Shown here one piece after another: positions 1 to 12,100 of a stretch of DNA of 64,000 nt. Under the pieces are notes generated by a model, which made no database searches, was not told the origin of the DNA, and saw only the letters and a list, made by a program, of their open reading frames with translations. The stretch comes from Apostichopus japonicus. Lineage: Eukaryota; Echinodermata; Holothuroidea; Aspidochirotida; Stichopodidae. Position numbers and translations under genes: made by a program. Where the stretch lies: contig NC_092562.1 in NCBI RefSeq assembly GCF_037975245.1, positions 24,297,554 to 24,361,553 of the forward strand, read 5' to 3'. Every line of letters begins with the position of its first letter. The first letter of the stretch is position 1.

Positions 1-1880
1 AAGCCCGAGAAGTGCCGTTTCCGGTGATCTGGGGGGTTTCAAAACAAGAAATTTTCTTGTACGCTGCGCGCCAACCGATGGTGGCGCTCCGCTTAGATAG
101 TAATTCGCGCCCCCCGGGTTTGAAAATCCTGGATACGCGCCTGATTTGCTATCCATCATACACAACCCCATCCAAACATCATCTCCATAGGCGTAGGAGC
201 CCAACTTGATTTGGGAAGGGGGGGGGGGGCGCTGTAACGACTTGCCCGAAAAATAAAACCAACATTTTTCGCGTTCAACATGTTAATGTACATATCATAT
301 AGGTTATATCGGTTATTACATCGCATGCCATCGTGTACCTTGCGGTCCGTGAAAAGTTGCGCAGTATACCGCGGGATGCTAATGTAAACAACGAAATGTG
401 TTACGTAGATGGAGATAAAGCATGGAGGGCCAGTTATGTAGAAACTCACATTTACATTAGTAATGGCGAATTAGTCGGGCAAGCTTAGAACTTTATTTAA
501 ATTGCCTTGGAGACTGTTTTTTAAACTATTGATTTCCTTTAGCTACATCATTGCCATTTTTTTTTTCAGTGAGTGCCCGAAAAGTACTCAGTATATTGTT
601 TATATATATTGTATATTTGGTGGGGGGTGTTATGCAACCCCAGCCCCCTACACCTATGATCATCACCCCCATTTGGCAAGCATATTACACCAGTGTCCTG
701 CAGGCTAAGGGAACCGTTCCAGTTTCTTTATAAATAAACTCCAAATTGCGGGAAGCGTTATCTCTGTGCCAAATTGTTTGCTGTTGTTTAATCCGTAAGT
801 TTTCTGTTAAAAGCAAACAAAATGTTGACTGCTTTTGTGTACGTATCTCGTTTTTCAATGATGGGCAGAATCTTCACTATAGGACCCAGTTTTCTCCCAG
901 TCCTGCCTGGAAACGTCGACACTTCGTTGTAAGTTTTCATTCAGGATAGATTTTATACTATGTGTCATGCAAAGTCCGTACCAGCTTGAATAAAAGTTCT
1001 CGGACTCTTGACTAATTGGAACAAACAATTTGAAGAAATCTTCTACCACATATGCATGACATGTTCAAGCACCAGCATGCTAACCTTATTGTCCAGGTAC
1101 CGACGTACATCGTAATACCGACAAGCAAACTACGCAGTCGCTAACGTGGAGCAACAGTCTGTGAATGTTAGTTTCCGCCACCTCGTGCTTTGGCCCATCA
1201 ACGACGGTCAATGGCTTCGGCTTCGCCCGGATTATCAAAATAAAAAAAAAAATGAAAAATACAGCAAATATATCACGAAGTGATTATTCGCAGGGCAGCC
1301 CGGCGAATATAACGTTCACAGATACACCTTATTCGTAGGGCTGTGACGATTTTGAAAATAGGTTTATCATTAGGTTTTGCTATTGATACCAGTCAGTTTA
1401 GGGGCCTTGAAAAAGCAAACCTTTTGGGCCCACATAGTCTTAGCCACTTCATAAGCTAATTTTTGGAACCCCAGCAGTTCAATTTTAAAAGCTTATTTTA
1501 AGGGAGCTTATCTTGGGATTCCCCAAAAGCCGACATTGCCTGAAAGGCAAGGGTGTGACACTATGTGTATGGTCAAGGGTGTATGGTCAAGGGTGTGACA
1601 CTCCCCCCCCCCCTCCCACACCTTTACATGCAAATGAGCAGTCACTCTGCAAAAACAAAGGCGAAAATGAGGGATGAAATTTTTTATGTTGGTGGTACTA
1701 ATGCTAGACTGGTTCAATCTTAAGGCCCTAGGCTCCCAAAAACTAATCCTAACAGCATTAAGATAAGAATCCCAAGGGCCAATACATTCCTCAAAATATA
1801 GGGGCTCCCAATTAAGACTCTCAAAAAGATAGCTGGTGCCCAAAAGCAAATTCGAATAGGCCTAAAAGTTACTGAGCCCG
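1..1880. other. Upstream region, no gene seen
   Basis: Only short ORFs without family likeness. Features noted: a poly-G run at about 219-230, and a short duplication of 'tatggtcaagggtgt' at 1566-1598 followed by a poly-C run. A word like the 42-bp tandem unit ('attcgcagggcagccc') occurs at 1287-1303. Confidence 0.5.
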
Positions 1881-1884
1881 TTAA

Positions 1885-2020
1885 CCCAGTCTAAGGCTGC
1901 CCTATGAATAAGGTGTATGTGTCTGGCTATTCGCAGGCTAGCCCCGCAAATAAGATGCTTGTGTCTGGCTATTCGCAGGGCAGCCCTGCAAATAAGGTGT
2001 CTGTATCCGGCTGTTCGCAG
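1885..2020. repeat. Tandem repeat of about 42 bp, three units plus a fragment beyond the MITE
   Basis: Units contain 'ggctattcgcagg(g)c(t/a)gccc(t)gcaaataagg' followed by 'tgtctgtgtct'-like spacers. The array continues after 2650 ('ttcgcagggctgccctgcgaataag'-type words), so the MITE at 2021-2649 landed inside it. Confidence 0.75.
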
Positions 2021-2649
2021 GGGTGTTACTAAAACGAATGACAATTGCTTTACACATAACGAATGACAATATGTTGTACACACTAAAAAATTGCGTTGAC
2101 TAAAACGAATGACAGTAATGACAGCACAGACATTTGCTTCAACTGGATGTCACAGTTCAGACTTCGAGGGTATCTAGATCTAGTAAAGTACGGACAAGAT
2201 AAATACGCACCTTATAGTAAGCGAAATTGAAAGTCTGATTTTAAAAAGTAAATTTAACGTCATTTTTCCGTAATTAATTGTTAGAAACTAACAATACTAT
2301 AATCTTGAAACGGCTTCAGTTATCTTTCTAGATAAATCTACAAAGGTAAAAAGTACAGCACTCAAGCGAATATCCTCACACAAAAACTTTCCCTGTGGTT
2401 TCTATCCGTAAATTACACCAAAACCCTGCAACCACGTAACATGCGATTTTCCTCAAATCATTTTTGCGCAGAAAACCAATAACCCGCATTTACTCCACTC
2501 CGTTAATCATTCCATCTCTTCTCAACACTGTCCTTCGTTGTCATTCGTTGTCATTCGCTGTCATTCGCTGTCATTCGCAAATGATAATTAACCCTGTACA
2601 AAGTCAATTGTCATTCGGTCATTCGCTGTCATTCGTTTTAGTTTGTCCC
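2021..2649 (-). mobile_element. Non-autonomous DNA transposon (MITE), copy 1, 8-bp TSD
   Basis: Starts GGGTGTTACTAAAACGAATG and ends with the complement of GGGACAAACTAAAACG. Flanked by GTTCGCAG on both sides (2013-2020, 2650-2657). Clusters of GTCATTCG words lie near one end. No ORF with transposase motifs. An 8-bp TSD with GG-starting ends fits hAT or Merlin; I cannot decide. Confidence 0.85.
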
Positions 2650-2657
2650 GTTCGCAG

Positions 2658-3069
2658 GGCTGCCCTGCGAATAAGCCCCACCAATATATTATTATATAGC
2701 CTTGTCACAGTTTGACGAGGTATCCTTGTTGTTCACGAAATCTGTGGCAGGATAGGATATGAGGGCAGCTTTTCTATGAACGGACTTAGTGGTATATGAA
2801 GTGTCGCAAAGGGGTCGGTGACCTAACTGAACTTTGACTCCCTGCAGGATTGAAATCGAAGAGCGCCTTTGACATATGGTATCTATATATACATATAGGC
2901 CTAATTGATACGAGGACCAGATCAACATTTGGTTACATGTAGCCTAACTATATGAGAACTTATGCATTGAATTTAGTTGAATTTAACTGATTCGTCAAGG
3001 ACTTTCGGAAAGTCTGGACAGATAGAGACTCAAAACGGACATCACTAAAGTTAATTCTTGACGGATAAA
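2658..3069. other. 5' flank of SLC5 gene
   Basis: Remainder of the 42-bp tandem repeat, then unique DNA. No clear TATA box at a fixed distance, no CpG-rich stretch. The transcription start cannot be placed. Confidence 0.4.
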
Positions 3070-3177
3070 ATGTCAGTTCAGTCTGGGAATAAGATGAAGG
3101 GTTCTGAGGGGATTGCAGTTATCGACGTGATAATCATCGTATCCCAGCTGATCGCTGTCTTCGCTTTCGGCATTTGG
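3070..3177 (+). CDS. SLC5 exon 1 (start codon, first membrane helix)
   Basis: Thirty-six codons from ATG to ...FGIW, then a strong donor gtgagt. Residues about 14-36 are strongly hydrophobic and align with the first helix of SGLTs (family pattern ...AVIxVYxxLVIxVGLW). It ends in phase 0. A second in-frame Met at codon 9 could also serve as start. Confidence 0.85.
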
Positions 3178-6100
3178 GTGAGTTAACACTGTCACTACTA
3201 GTACTAGCAAAACTGAACTTCATTACGGTGTACTAACTATCTTACTTATTAAGTTAATGAGAATGTATTATCTCTCTCTCTCTCTCTCGAAAATCTGCAC
3301 CAACGTGCAGAATGATGGTCAGCCAGAGAATCAAGCCTAAGTACAGGAGAATACGTAAGTAAGGGGACAAACTAAAACGAATGACAGCGAATGACAATTG
3401 ACTTTGTACATGGTTAATTATCATTCGCGAATGACAGCGAATGACAACGAATGACAACGAATGACACTGGAAGAACGGTGGTGAGAAGAGATAGAACGAT
3501 TTAACGGAGTGGAGTAAATGGGGACTAGGCCAATGCGGCTATTGGTTTTCTACGCAAAAATGATTTGAGGAAAATCGCATTATTATGTGGTTGCAAGGTT
3601 TTGGTGTAATTTACGGATAGAAACGACAGGAAAGTTTTTGTGTGAGAATGCGTTTGAGTGCTGTGCTTTTGACATTTACCTCTGTAGATTTATATAGAAA
3701 GATAACTGACTAGTAATTGTTAGGTGCTGGCTAATTGGTATGTTTGAAACTGATATATCCACGATTAATTTGGGTAGAAAATGCTATGATATCGTACTAT
3801 TACAGTATAAAAATTGTAGTTCTCGAAAATTTTCTAGGAACGTTTGGCTGCAGTTCGAAAAATCCAATGAGATGAATCATCCGGCAACTTCTATAGTTAT
3901 ATATTGTTTGTTTCTAACAATTAATATCGGAAAAATGACGTTAAATTTACTTTATTTAAAATTTAGCTTACTATAAGGTGCGTTTGTACTTTGTCCGTAG
4001 GCTACTTTACTAGATCTGTAAGCCACGCACTTCGAGTCCACTCGGTTTGCGTGGCTTTAATATACCCACGAAGTCTGAACTGTGATACCCGGTTGAAGCA
4101 AATGTCTGAGCTGTCATTCACTGTCATTCGTTTTAGTCAACGCAATTTTTTAGTGTGTACAACATATTGTCATTCGTTATGTGTAACGCAGTTGTCATTC
4201 GTTTTAGTAACACCCTCTGAACTGTGATATCCGGTTGAAGCAAATGTCTGTGCTGTCATTCACTGTCATTCGTTTTAGTCAACGCAATTTTTTAGTGTGT
4301 TCAACATATTGTCATTCGTTATGTGTAACGCAGTTGTCATTCGTTTTAGTAACACCCTAAGTAAGGCAGTCAATTAGTAAATTACACTTCAAAACTTATT
4401 TGTAGTCTACCGATAAAGACTGCGGAGACTGCCGAGTAGCCCCGGTGGGATATCTTCACTTTTCCTTGTCGAAACTTCATTACTTCAACAATACTTTCGC
4501 ATGAATTGGCTAAACCAGAAAAGTAGACACTTTGATAAACTGTCTGAACTTGTATTATTATATAACAAATGATGGTTTTTGCCGCAGGGTTTGCATTTCG
4601 AAATGTTGTTCGGCCAGTCAATGATGAAGTCGGTCTCAAAAAGCTACTGTTGGTCTCGAAATCGCTCCGGGTCCTCCTTGGAAAATGTTGAATGTTTCTC
4701 GTGGTGACAGTGCTGTATAGATATTTGCCTTAATCAATGCTTTGATTTTTGTTTTTAGCACCAGACAATTATTTAAAGTTAACCATCATTCTAATAAAAG
4801 GAGAGAAAACAGCAAATGCAGGCCTCCGGGCAAGAGACTCTTATACAGTATACATGTTTAGCCCTTAAAAGTGGACCAGTTTTGTGTGTAGGAATTGGTG
4901 TATAGATATATTATACTTGGGGCTTATCTTGAGGCTATAGCTGGAGTACTGCTACAGGCGTGTACTGAAGCCTGGCAGGTGGGGTCAAGTGGGAGGAGAG
5001 TTTCGTCCAGCCATGGGTTAGAGGTTGGAATTTTGGAGTTTTACTGGGGAATTTGGTACAGTTGATGAAGGTAATCTTTGAGATTTTAGGGTGTAACTAG
5101 CAGTAGTAAAGAGACCTTCAGAGAGGAAAGAAATAAATCAATAAAAGCTAAGAGAGCAAGAGAACATTTTCTTGTCTATTTTTTATTGTCATTCTCGGCC
5201 TCGAGAACAAATGGTATCGTGAAGGAGGCTGCTTAACCTGAATTGATTGCGCCTCGTTGCTTTATCAAAATAAGGCGCGCGCACTACAAACATGACTAAG
5301 TTAAAAACTATATCCGGACATGCAGATCTGTGATTAGATTTTCTATAAGAAAAGAAGGAAGAAAAAAGACGGGAATTCCGTCATTTTACAGATAGCAAAG
5401 AACATAAATGATCTGGACCAATCGGCGTCTGCAGCGGAGGGGTGGGGATGGGTGTGGGGTAAGAGGATATAGGCAATTCCCCTTTGTCAAGCAGAGTAGC
5501 AAAATAAAGAACAAAGAATGCATTTTGTCTCGCTAGCAGTGTCTTAAGCTCTTAGTTGTTATAACTGGTCAAATAAATCCACGCGTACGCCTAACTGTGT
5601 ATGACAAGCTTAATTTCAATTAATAGATCAACATGGTCTATTGTTAATACATAAACGAAATTTATCCATTAATGGGTTAATCATTTTATTGTAAACACAT
5701 TAACTGGTCAATTTTCTGGACGGTTCAGGTTTAATCGATGAACCCGCAGCTGACGTGCATGCCCCTTCTGGATTTTTTTTCTTCTACTGATGTCCTTGTT
5801 CAAGACATCACTCCCACCCCTCGCCGCAACATTTCAAAACGTTAAAAAGAATGTTTTCGCTCCAATTTGCAGTCTAGCATGTATCTAGTGATGCTTGGCT
5901 ATATATTATATAAATATTTATGGTTTTCAATATCTTTGTAACAGTTGAAGTTTGTTTCGCAATAGCACAGAAATGTGAATCGTTTTCACTCTTTGAACAG
6001 GGCTACCCATCTCGTATCTTTAAATTAAAATATAAGGCACTGAAAACCATTTTCTTATTGCGCTTAACACCGCCTTTCATGGTAGTGACCACTTCCAAAT

Positions 6101-9100
6101 TATCCGAGTTACTGTGTATCGTTGAGTGGCCGCCGAAAGAATTGTAGTTGTAATGCATGTGTTTGTTAAAGAGTTGGTAACATATATCATATATGCGTTA
6201 GTTTATGCTGTTGTATGTGAACAACTTGTACACGTATCCCCGCATACGTGTATTGGATTTGACACATTCCATCAAACTTGTTACACGGATCGCGCACTGT
6301 ATGTGGGAATCAAAGATTAATTTCACATAGTTCGAATGACTTATATGTGTCGTACGCTCTATTCTTGTATTTTATGCTAAGTTTGTAGTCCTATATATTA
6401 TTGGAAGTTTCGTGGTCTACTGCAGGCACTTATTTCTAACCGTAATGCATACTCATTCTGGTTTATAAGTCTGTTTGATTCTAGGTTCAGAAACGACAGA
6501 GAGATATCATCCCAAAGTATACGGTAGGAGAAAGTAACATCAAATGTTTGTTAACGTTACAACAACAAAAATACATTGAACATGAAGAACAAACAAAGAT
6601 GATAAAGGCCTATCTACCAATTAGAGCATATCTCCTTCGTTTAATATAGCATAGTAGTTAAACTCTGTTAAAGTTGTGCAATTCGTAGCCAGGGCGTGCC
6701 CCTCCCCTTCACCCCTCACAGTGCAGACTAATGCACTCCCACATTCATGCCAACACCATATGTAAAAACTCTTAATAAGTTATAGGAAATATTTATTGTT
6801 CCCCAGCCTCCTTACATAGCTCCTGCCCCTTAACTAGAATTGCAGGCTACGGGCCTGTAGTATATGTTGAGATGTGCGGAAGTGACTCTAAGTGATCTGC
6901 AAGTTTGATACGAAACGCTTCAATTGTTCAAATATTATCTCAACTGCGGTAGACATTTATCACATGCATTCCTATCTGAAACAGTCGAAAATTTACAAAC
7001 GTTAATATTCACGGGTATATGTAAACATTATTTTTGTTTGTATTCCGCGGATGACCTTTGTTTTCTTACTCGTGTAGAGATCGTTTATATATCACACAAA
7101 TTAATACACAGCAACATTGTTAGGGCTGAACTGGAGGACAAACTAAAACGAATGACAATTGACTTTGTACAGGGTTAATTATCATTTGCGAATGACAGCG
7201 AATGACAGCGAATGACAACGAATGACAACGAAGGACAGTGTTGAGAAGAGATGGAATGATTAACGGAGTGGAGTAAATGCGGGTTATTGGTTTTCTGCGC
7301 AAAAATGATTTGAGGAAAACCGCATATTACGTGGTTGCAGAGTTTTGTGGTGTAATTTACGGATAGAAACCACAGGGAAAGTTTTTGTGTGAGAATGCGC
7401 TTGAGTGCTGTGCTTTTTACCTTTGTAGATTTATATAGAATGATAACTGAAGCCGTTTCAAGATTATAGTATTGTTAGTTTCTAACAATTAATTTCGGAA
7501 AAATGACGCTAAATTTACTTTTTTTAAATCAGACTTTCAATTTCGCTTACTATAAGGTGCGTATTTATCTTGTCCGTACTTTACTAGATCTAGATACCCA
7601 CGAAGTCTGAACTGTGATATCCAGTTGAAGCAAATGTCTGTGCTGTCATTACTGTCATTCGTTTTAGTCAACGCAATTTTTTAGTGTGTACAACATATTG
7701 TCATTCGTTATGTGTAACGCAATTGTCATTCGTTTTAGTAACACCCTGAATTGGCGGCTACAGTTGCGTCCCCATCAAGATCGCAACAATAATATAACCG
7801 GGCTCCGTGTTGATATCTTAAATTTTTCATTTACTAAATGAAAATGAGAATAACATAATTCTTTATCTCATATATTTCCGGGTTAACCAGGTTAACCCTA
7901 GCCCGCCCCCGCCCCCACGTGAATGTACGATATGAACCCCACGTTTATGAAGCGTAAACAACCCCATTCGACAAACGACAATCCTAATAAAATAGTATCA
8001 ATATCGTTAATTCAGAAGTTTAATTTCTGTAATTGCGGATGATTGGTCTATTTTTCTTGATGATAAACAAAGCGTATCGGTCAGCATAATATGCAACTTG
8101 TCCTGATGTATAAATAAGTAGATTAAAATCTCGTCTGTTTACACTATGAGTACAGTGATTTAATCCTCTCTTATATATAATCTACTTGGTCTCTATAGTT
8201 AGGATAATATTGTCTCGAAAGGTTAACCTTTTACCAGGAAAGGTTGAAGACCTTTATCACTTCTACTTTCCTCCCAAGTGTATTCCGGCCCTAAAAAGCA
8301 TGTGCTTTATTCTATGGTTCTCTCGGGATCTTCACACCACTGTGTTTTCCTGTGCTTGATCTTGTAGCTCATTTCGCATTATTTTCCTAACGTTTACCCT
8401 TAGTCGATCTGCTTAAAATTATAGGCGAGGTGAACAACATCATATAGGCCTATCATTTGATCTGGAATGCAAATCCCAGATAAGATCTACCAACAAACAC
8501 AGTTGGCTTACCGTTATCCAACTTGACATGTTTAATTTATTTCTGGTTTTGAAAAATGTGTGTCCTGGGTACCCTGCTACGAGACTGCCATAAGCAGTTT
8601 ACTGGAAATTGTGTTTTGATTTCCACCTTGTCCATTTTGTCAAAGATGACTTTAATGTCAGTGGCTATACTTTAATTGTAGCGTGACACCAACTCCCGTT
8701 GTCCCTATAATTTCTTCCTATATAGCCTATATTGTACGAGGATGTTACCATGTATGTTGCATTCAAGGCTCATGTTAGTCAGTTAGGGAAAGACATACTT
8801 TGGATCAAATCTAACAAGACTAACATATTAATATAGAAGATAAATAATGGAACCATATTCTGTCGTTTTATGTTTGAGGATGGTATTATGCATGTTAGCG
8901 ACGTTTTAAATGTTAATGGAAAGCTTATTTCCTATCATGTTTTGTTTTTAAATTTTACATATATGTACCTTAATTTAATGTACGTTCACATTGTCTGGTG
9001 GCATATTTCCGCCATCCATTCAGTTGGAAAACCTCAAGCAACATGCTTACAAATGCTTTTAATGACAATTGCAAGTTTGTTAATTCCCCTTTTGACTATA

Positions 9101-12100
9101 AATCAACTGTTGCTAATATTTATTACAAGTTGTTTAAGCACATTTCGTTTTAATTTAAAGAGCCGATACAATGAGATAAATAATTGAACACTCACTTTAA
9201 TCAGTTCTAAAGAAACATAGTACATACTACTTTAAAGTCATTGTGTTTCGTTGAGGTTAAGAACTCTTAGTATGTCGGATGTTGTTTTATTCTCCGCATA
9301 AATCAGACCAAACAGAGAATTACTGTAAATGAATATACCAAATAATTCTTGTTCTACTCGAGGCCGAATGCATAGTTGTGTAAATTTGTTTTTTCGCCTT
9401 TATGGTCTTATATATTGTTTTTGTTTTATTAAAGCAGCATTTTGCGTTTGTCCAGAATTTTTCCGTGTCTATCGAGTTTTTATCATAATACGATCACAAA
9501 AGACAAAACTAAGACTTTCTCATACTTTTTTCCCCACATCGAACGTTAATTAGCAGTCTCCCAGACACAATCGACATTAGTATTTATCACATGCAGCTCT
9601 ACAAACCGCCTATTCAAATTCAACCAATCAGTGAAGAGATGTTTATGTATGACTTGGAGCTTAAAATAGACTCAGTCATTGGCATGGTAATCCCTCAGCG
9701 TCTTTACCGTGAGTAAAGTGTACACGCACGTAAGCCTACTGTACGTAGTACTTAGCAAAGTATTTAGTGTCGTATAATTGCTACATGCACACAATACTAT
9801 AACCTGGTGACGAAGTGACAAAAGAATAAAACAATGGAGAAGCGCTCAAATGGGAAATAAAATTTTTTGAAGAACCTAACTTCACCTGAAAAGAGAAAAT
9901 GGCGGAAAGCCCAGAAGAAAAAGTGTCACGACACCGTGTCCCTTTCGGGAATCAATGGGAAAGATGGAGCGAAGTGAAGAGGAATTTACATCTGAAGAGT
10001 GATTCAGAAGTCACTCGACTTCTACTCGACAGGTAAGCAAAGGATAGAATTGTTCGTTACAATTTTTGTGTACACGATTTAACGTTACTTCTCATTATCG
10101 GTGAGAGAAACTGAGACCGAACCTCTGCCTCCACTATTATTACTACAGTATCTAGTTTAGCCTAGGCCAGTATAGGGGCCTATACTAAGTCTATAGTACT
10201 ACAAGTACTAGTAGTATAGTGTACTTAGCCTATTATTTCCTAGGCCAGTTAGGCTAAACGCTCTTACTTTTCTTACTCTTTCTTCACAGTCATAGTCTTA
10301 TCAAATTGCAACACGTTTTTGTTCTTGATACAGTGCTAACTAACGTTCACGCCGACGCATAGATACTTTACACTAGACTTTACAAGGCATGGGCTATGAT
10401 GGCAGTGATTGCATATGCAGTAGCCGAAATCACGACGCCTACGTTCTGGCGGTTCCCGTTAGTTTCATGCCCTAAATAATGTTTGTTTCCTCCCCTAAAA
10501 ACGTTTCTTACCTCTGTACCTCCTCAATCATGGGGAGGAAATTATCGTTTATCCAGGGAGGAAGCTGATGAAAGCATATTGGCTAGGCTATGTGGAAAGA
10601 ATAAATTTAGTCGGCCTAGGGCCTAAGTGGAATAACTGTAGGAATTTCTTTTCATTTCTACCTTTTCTACAAATATCTCTTCCCATATAGCCTAGCCAAT
10701 TTGCCTCCCTTGAAAAATGTTTCTTTGATTGAAATCGTTCTTTTCTCTCCTAAATAAAAAATTACAGTTACTTCAGTACCTAACTCTTTCTACGTAGCCT
10801 AGCCAAATGTCTTCTTGCTTGAATTCCTCCCCTGAGAAACAGTACTTTCCTCCCTTAGTGATAGTTTATTTTTGTGATTCTACTTTCAGGTTTACAAGAA
10901 ATTTCTCAAAGTCTGCAGGCAGATGGACCTGTGTTCCTTTTATGGAAAAGAACAGTTACAAGTACATTCCGCAACTGATGAAGGACATATTTAGACGGAG
11001 GCTTGATGATGACAATTCTCAACTAGGACGTGTTGTCGTGTTGTTCTTGCTGAGGATGACCCAAGGCACATCTCTGGTACAATTCGCCCGAGCCAACCTC
11101 CATCAGTTTTACAGCTTCTTGCAAGCCATCATAGCAGGATGGGACCAAGTTCTACTGTTGCAATGAGTCAAATCTATAAGTCTTCCTTGCATCAGCAAGT
11201 GATATTATTTTTTTTTGGATGGGGGGGGGGTGGGATGGAGTTGTTGCACAGCTTGTTGCAAGCCATCAGAGCAGCATGGGGCCTAGTTCTACTTTGTAAT
11301 AAGTCAAACCTATTAATCTTCCTCGCTTCAGCAAGTAATATTATTTGGGGGTGGGGGGAGGTTGGAGTGATTGCAACCTGCATGTCTCCTACAACTTTGC
11401 AGTAATTTAAAAAGTGGTAGGGGTGGGGGGCTTCTTTTCTCATAGTCATCAGTCATGCCAATTGATCTAAAACATAATGCATGTACTAGTTTGGAATCAG
11501 GTTTGGACTCGAAGAACTATTCCTTTTTTTCAATTTTTGTTGTTGTAAAGATCAGCAGACTTATTCTAAGCACATTCATCAATAAAAAATGAACACTTAA
11601 TTGAACTTGTTATGTGTATTGAAGCTTATTAATGTCCATGTTTCAGAATAAATTAGCACATTAAATTGGAAGATTTTTCAGATTGAAGTAAGTACAGCAG
11701 TGAAAGAAACTGTGTGTTTATTCAAAGCCCTGAATGGTAAAGTTAAGGAACACAGAAAAATAGAGAAAAACCATGATCACGTCTTTCACAAAAAGAAAAT
11801 GTAATACTAATAACATGTCTATAATCTAAGATGATAGTGAAAACAAGTCTATATTTGGCAAGGAATACAACTGATCAAGAAATAAAGAACTGAATACAAA
11901 TGAATGATTAAGTCAAGGAAATAAAGAATATCTTTGACCCAAGAGCACTTTGACCTATGGAAAACAATAGCAATCAATTACTCTCCAGGGGCTACATATG
12001 TAACAGTTAAACAACTTCTCTTCTTGAGATATGGCATTAGCACTAATGGCCATAAGCATAACAATGGGATTATCTACCCACCGAGTGTTATCAACATTTG

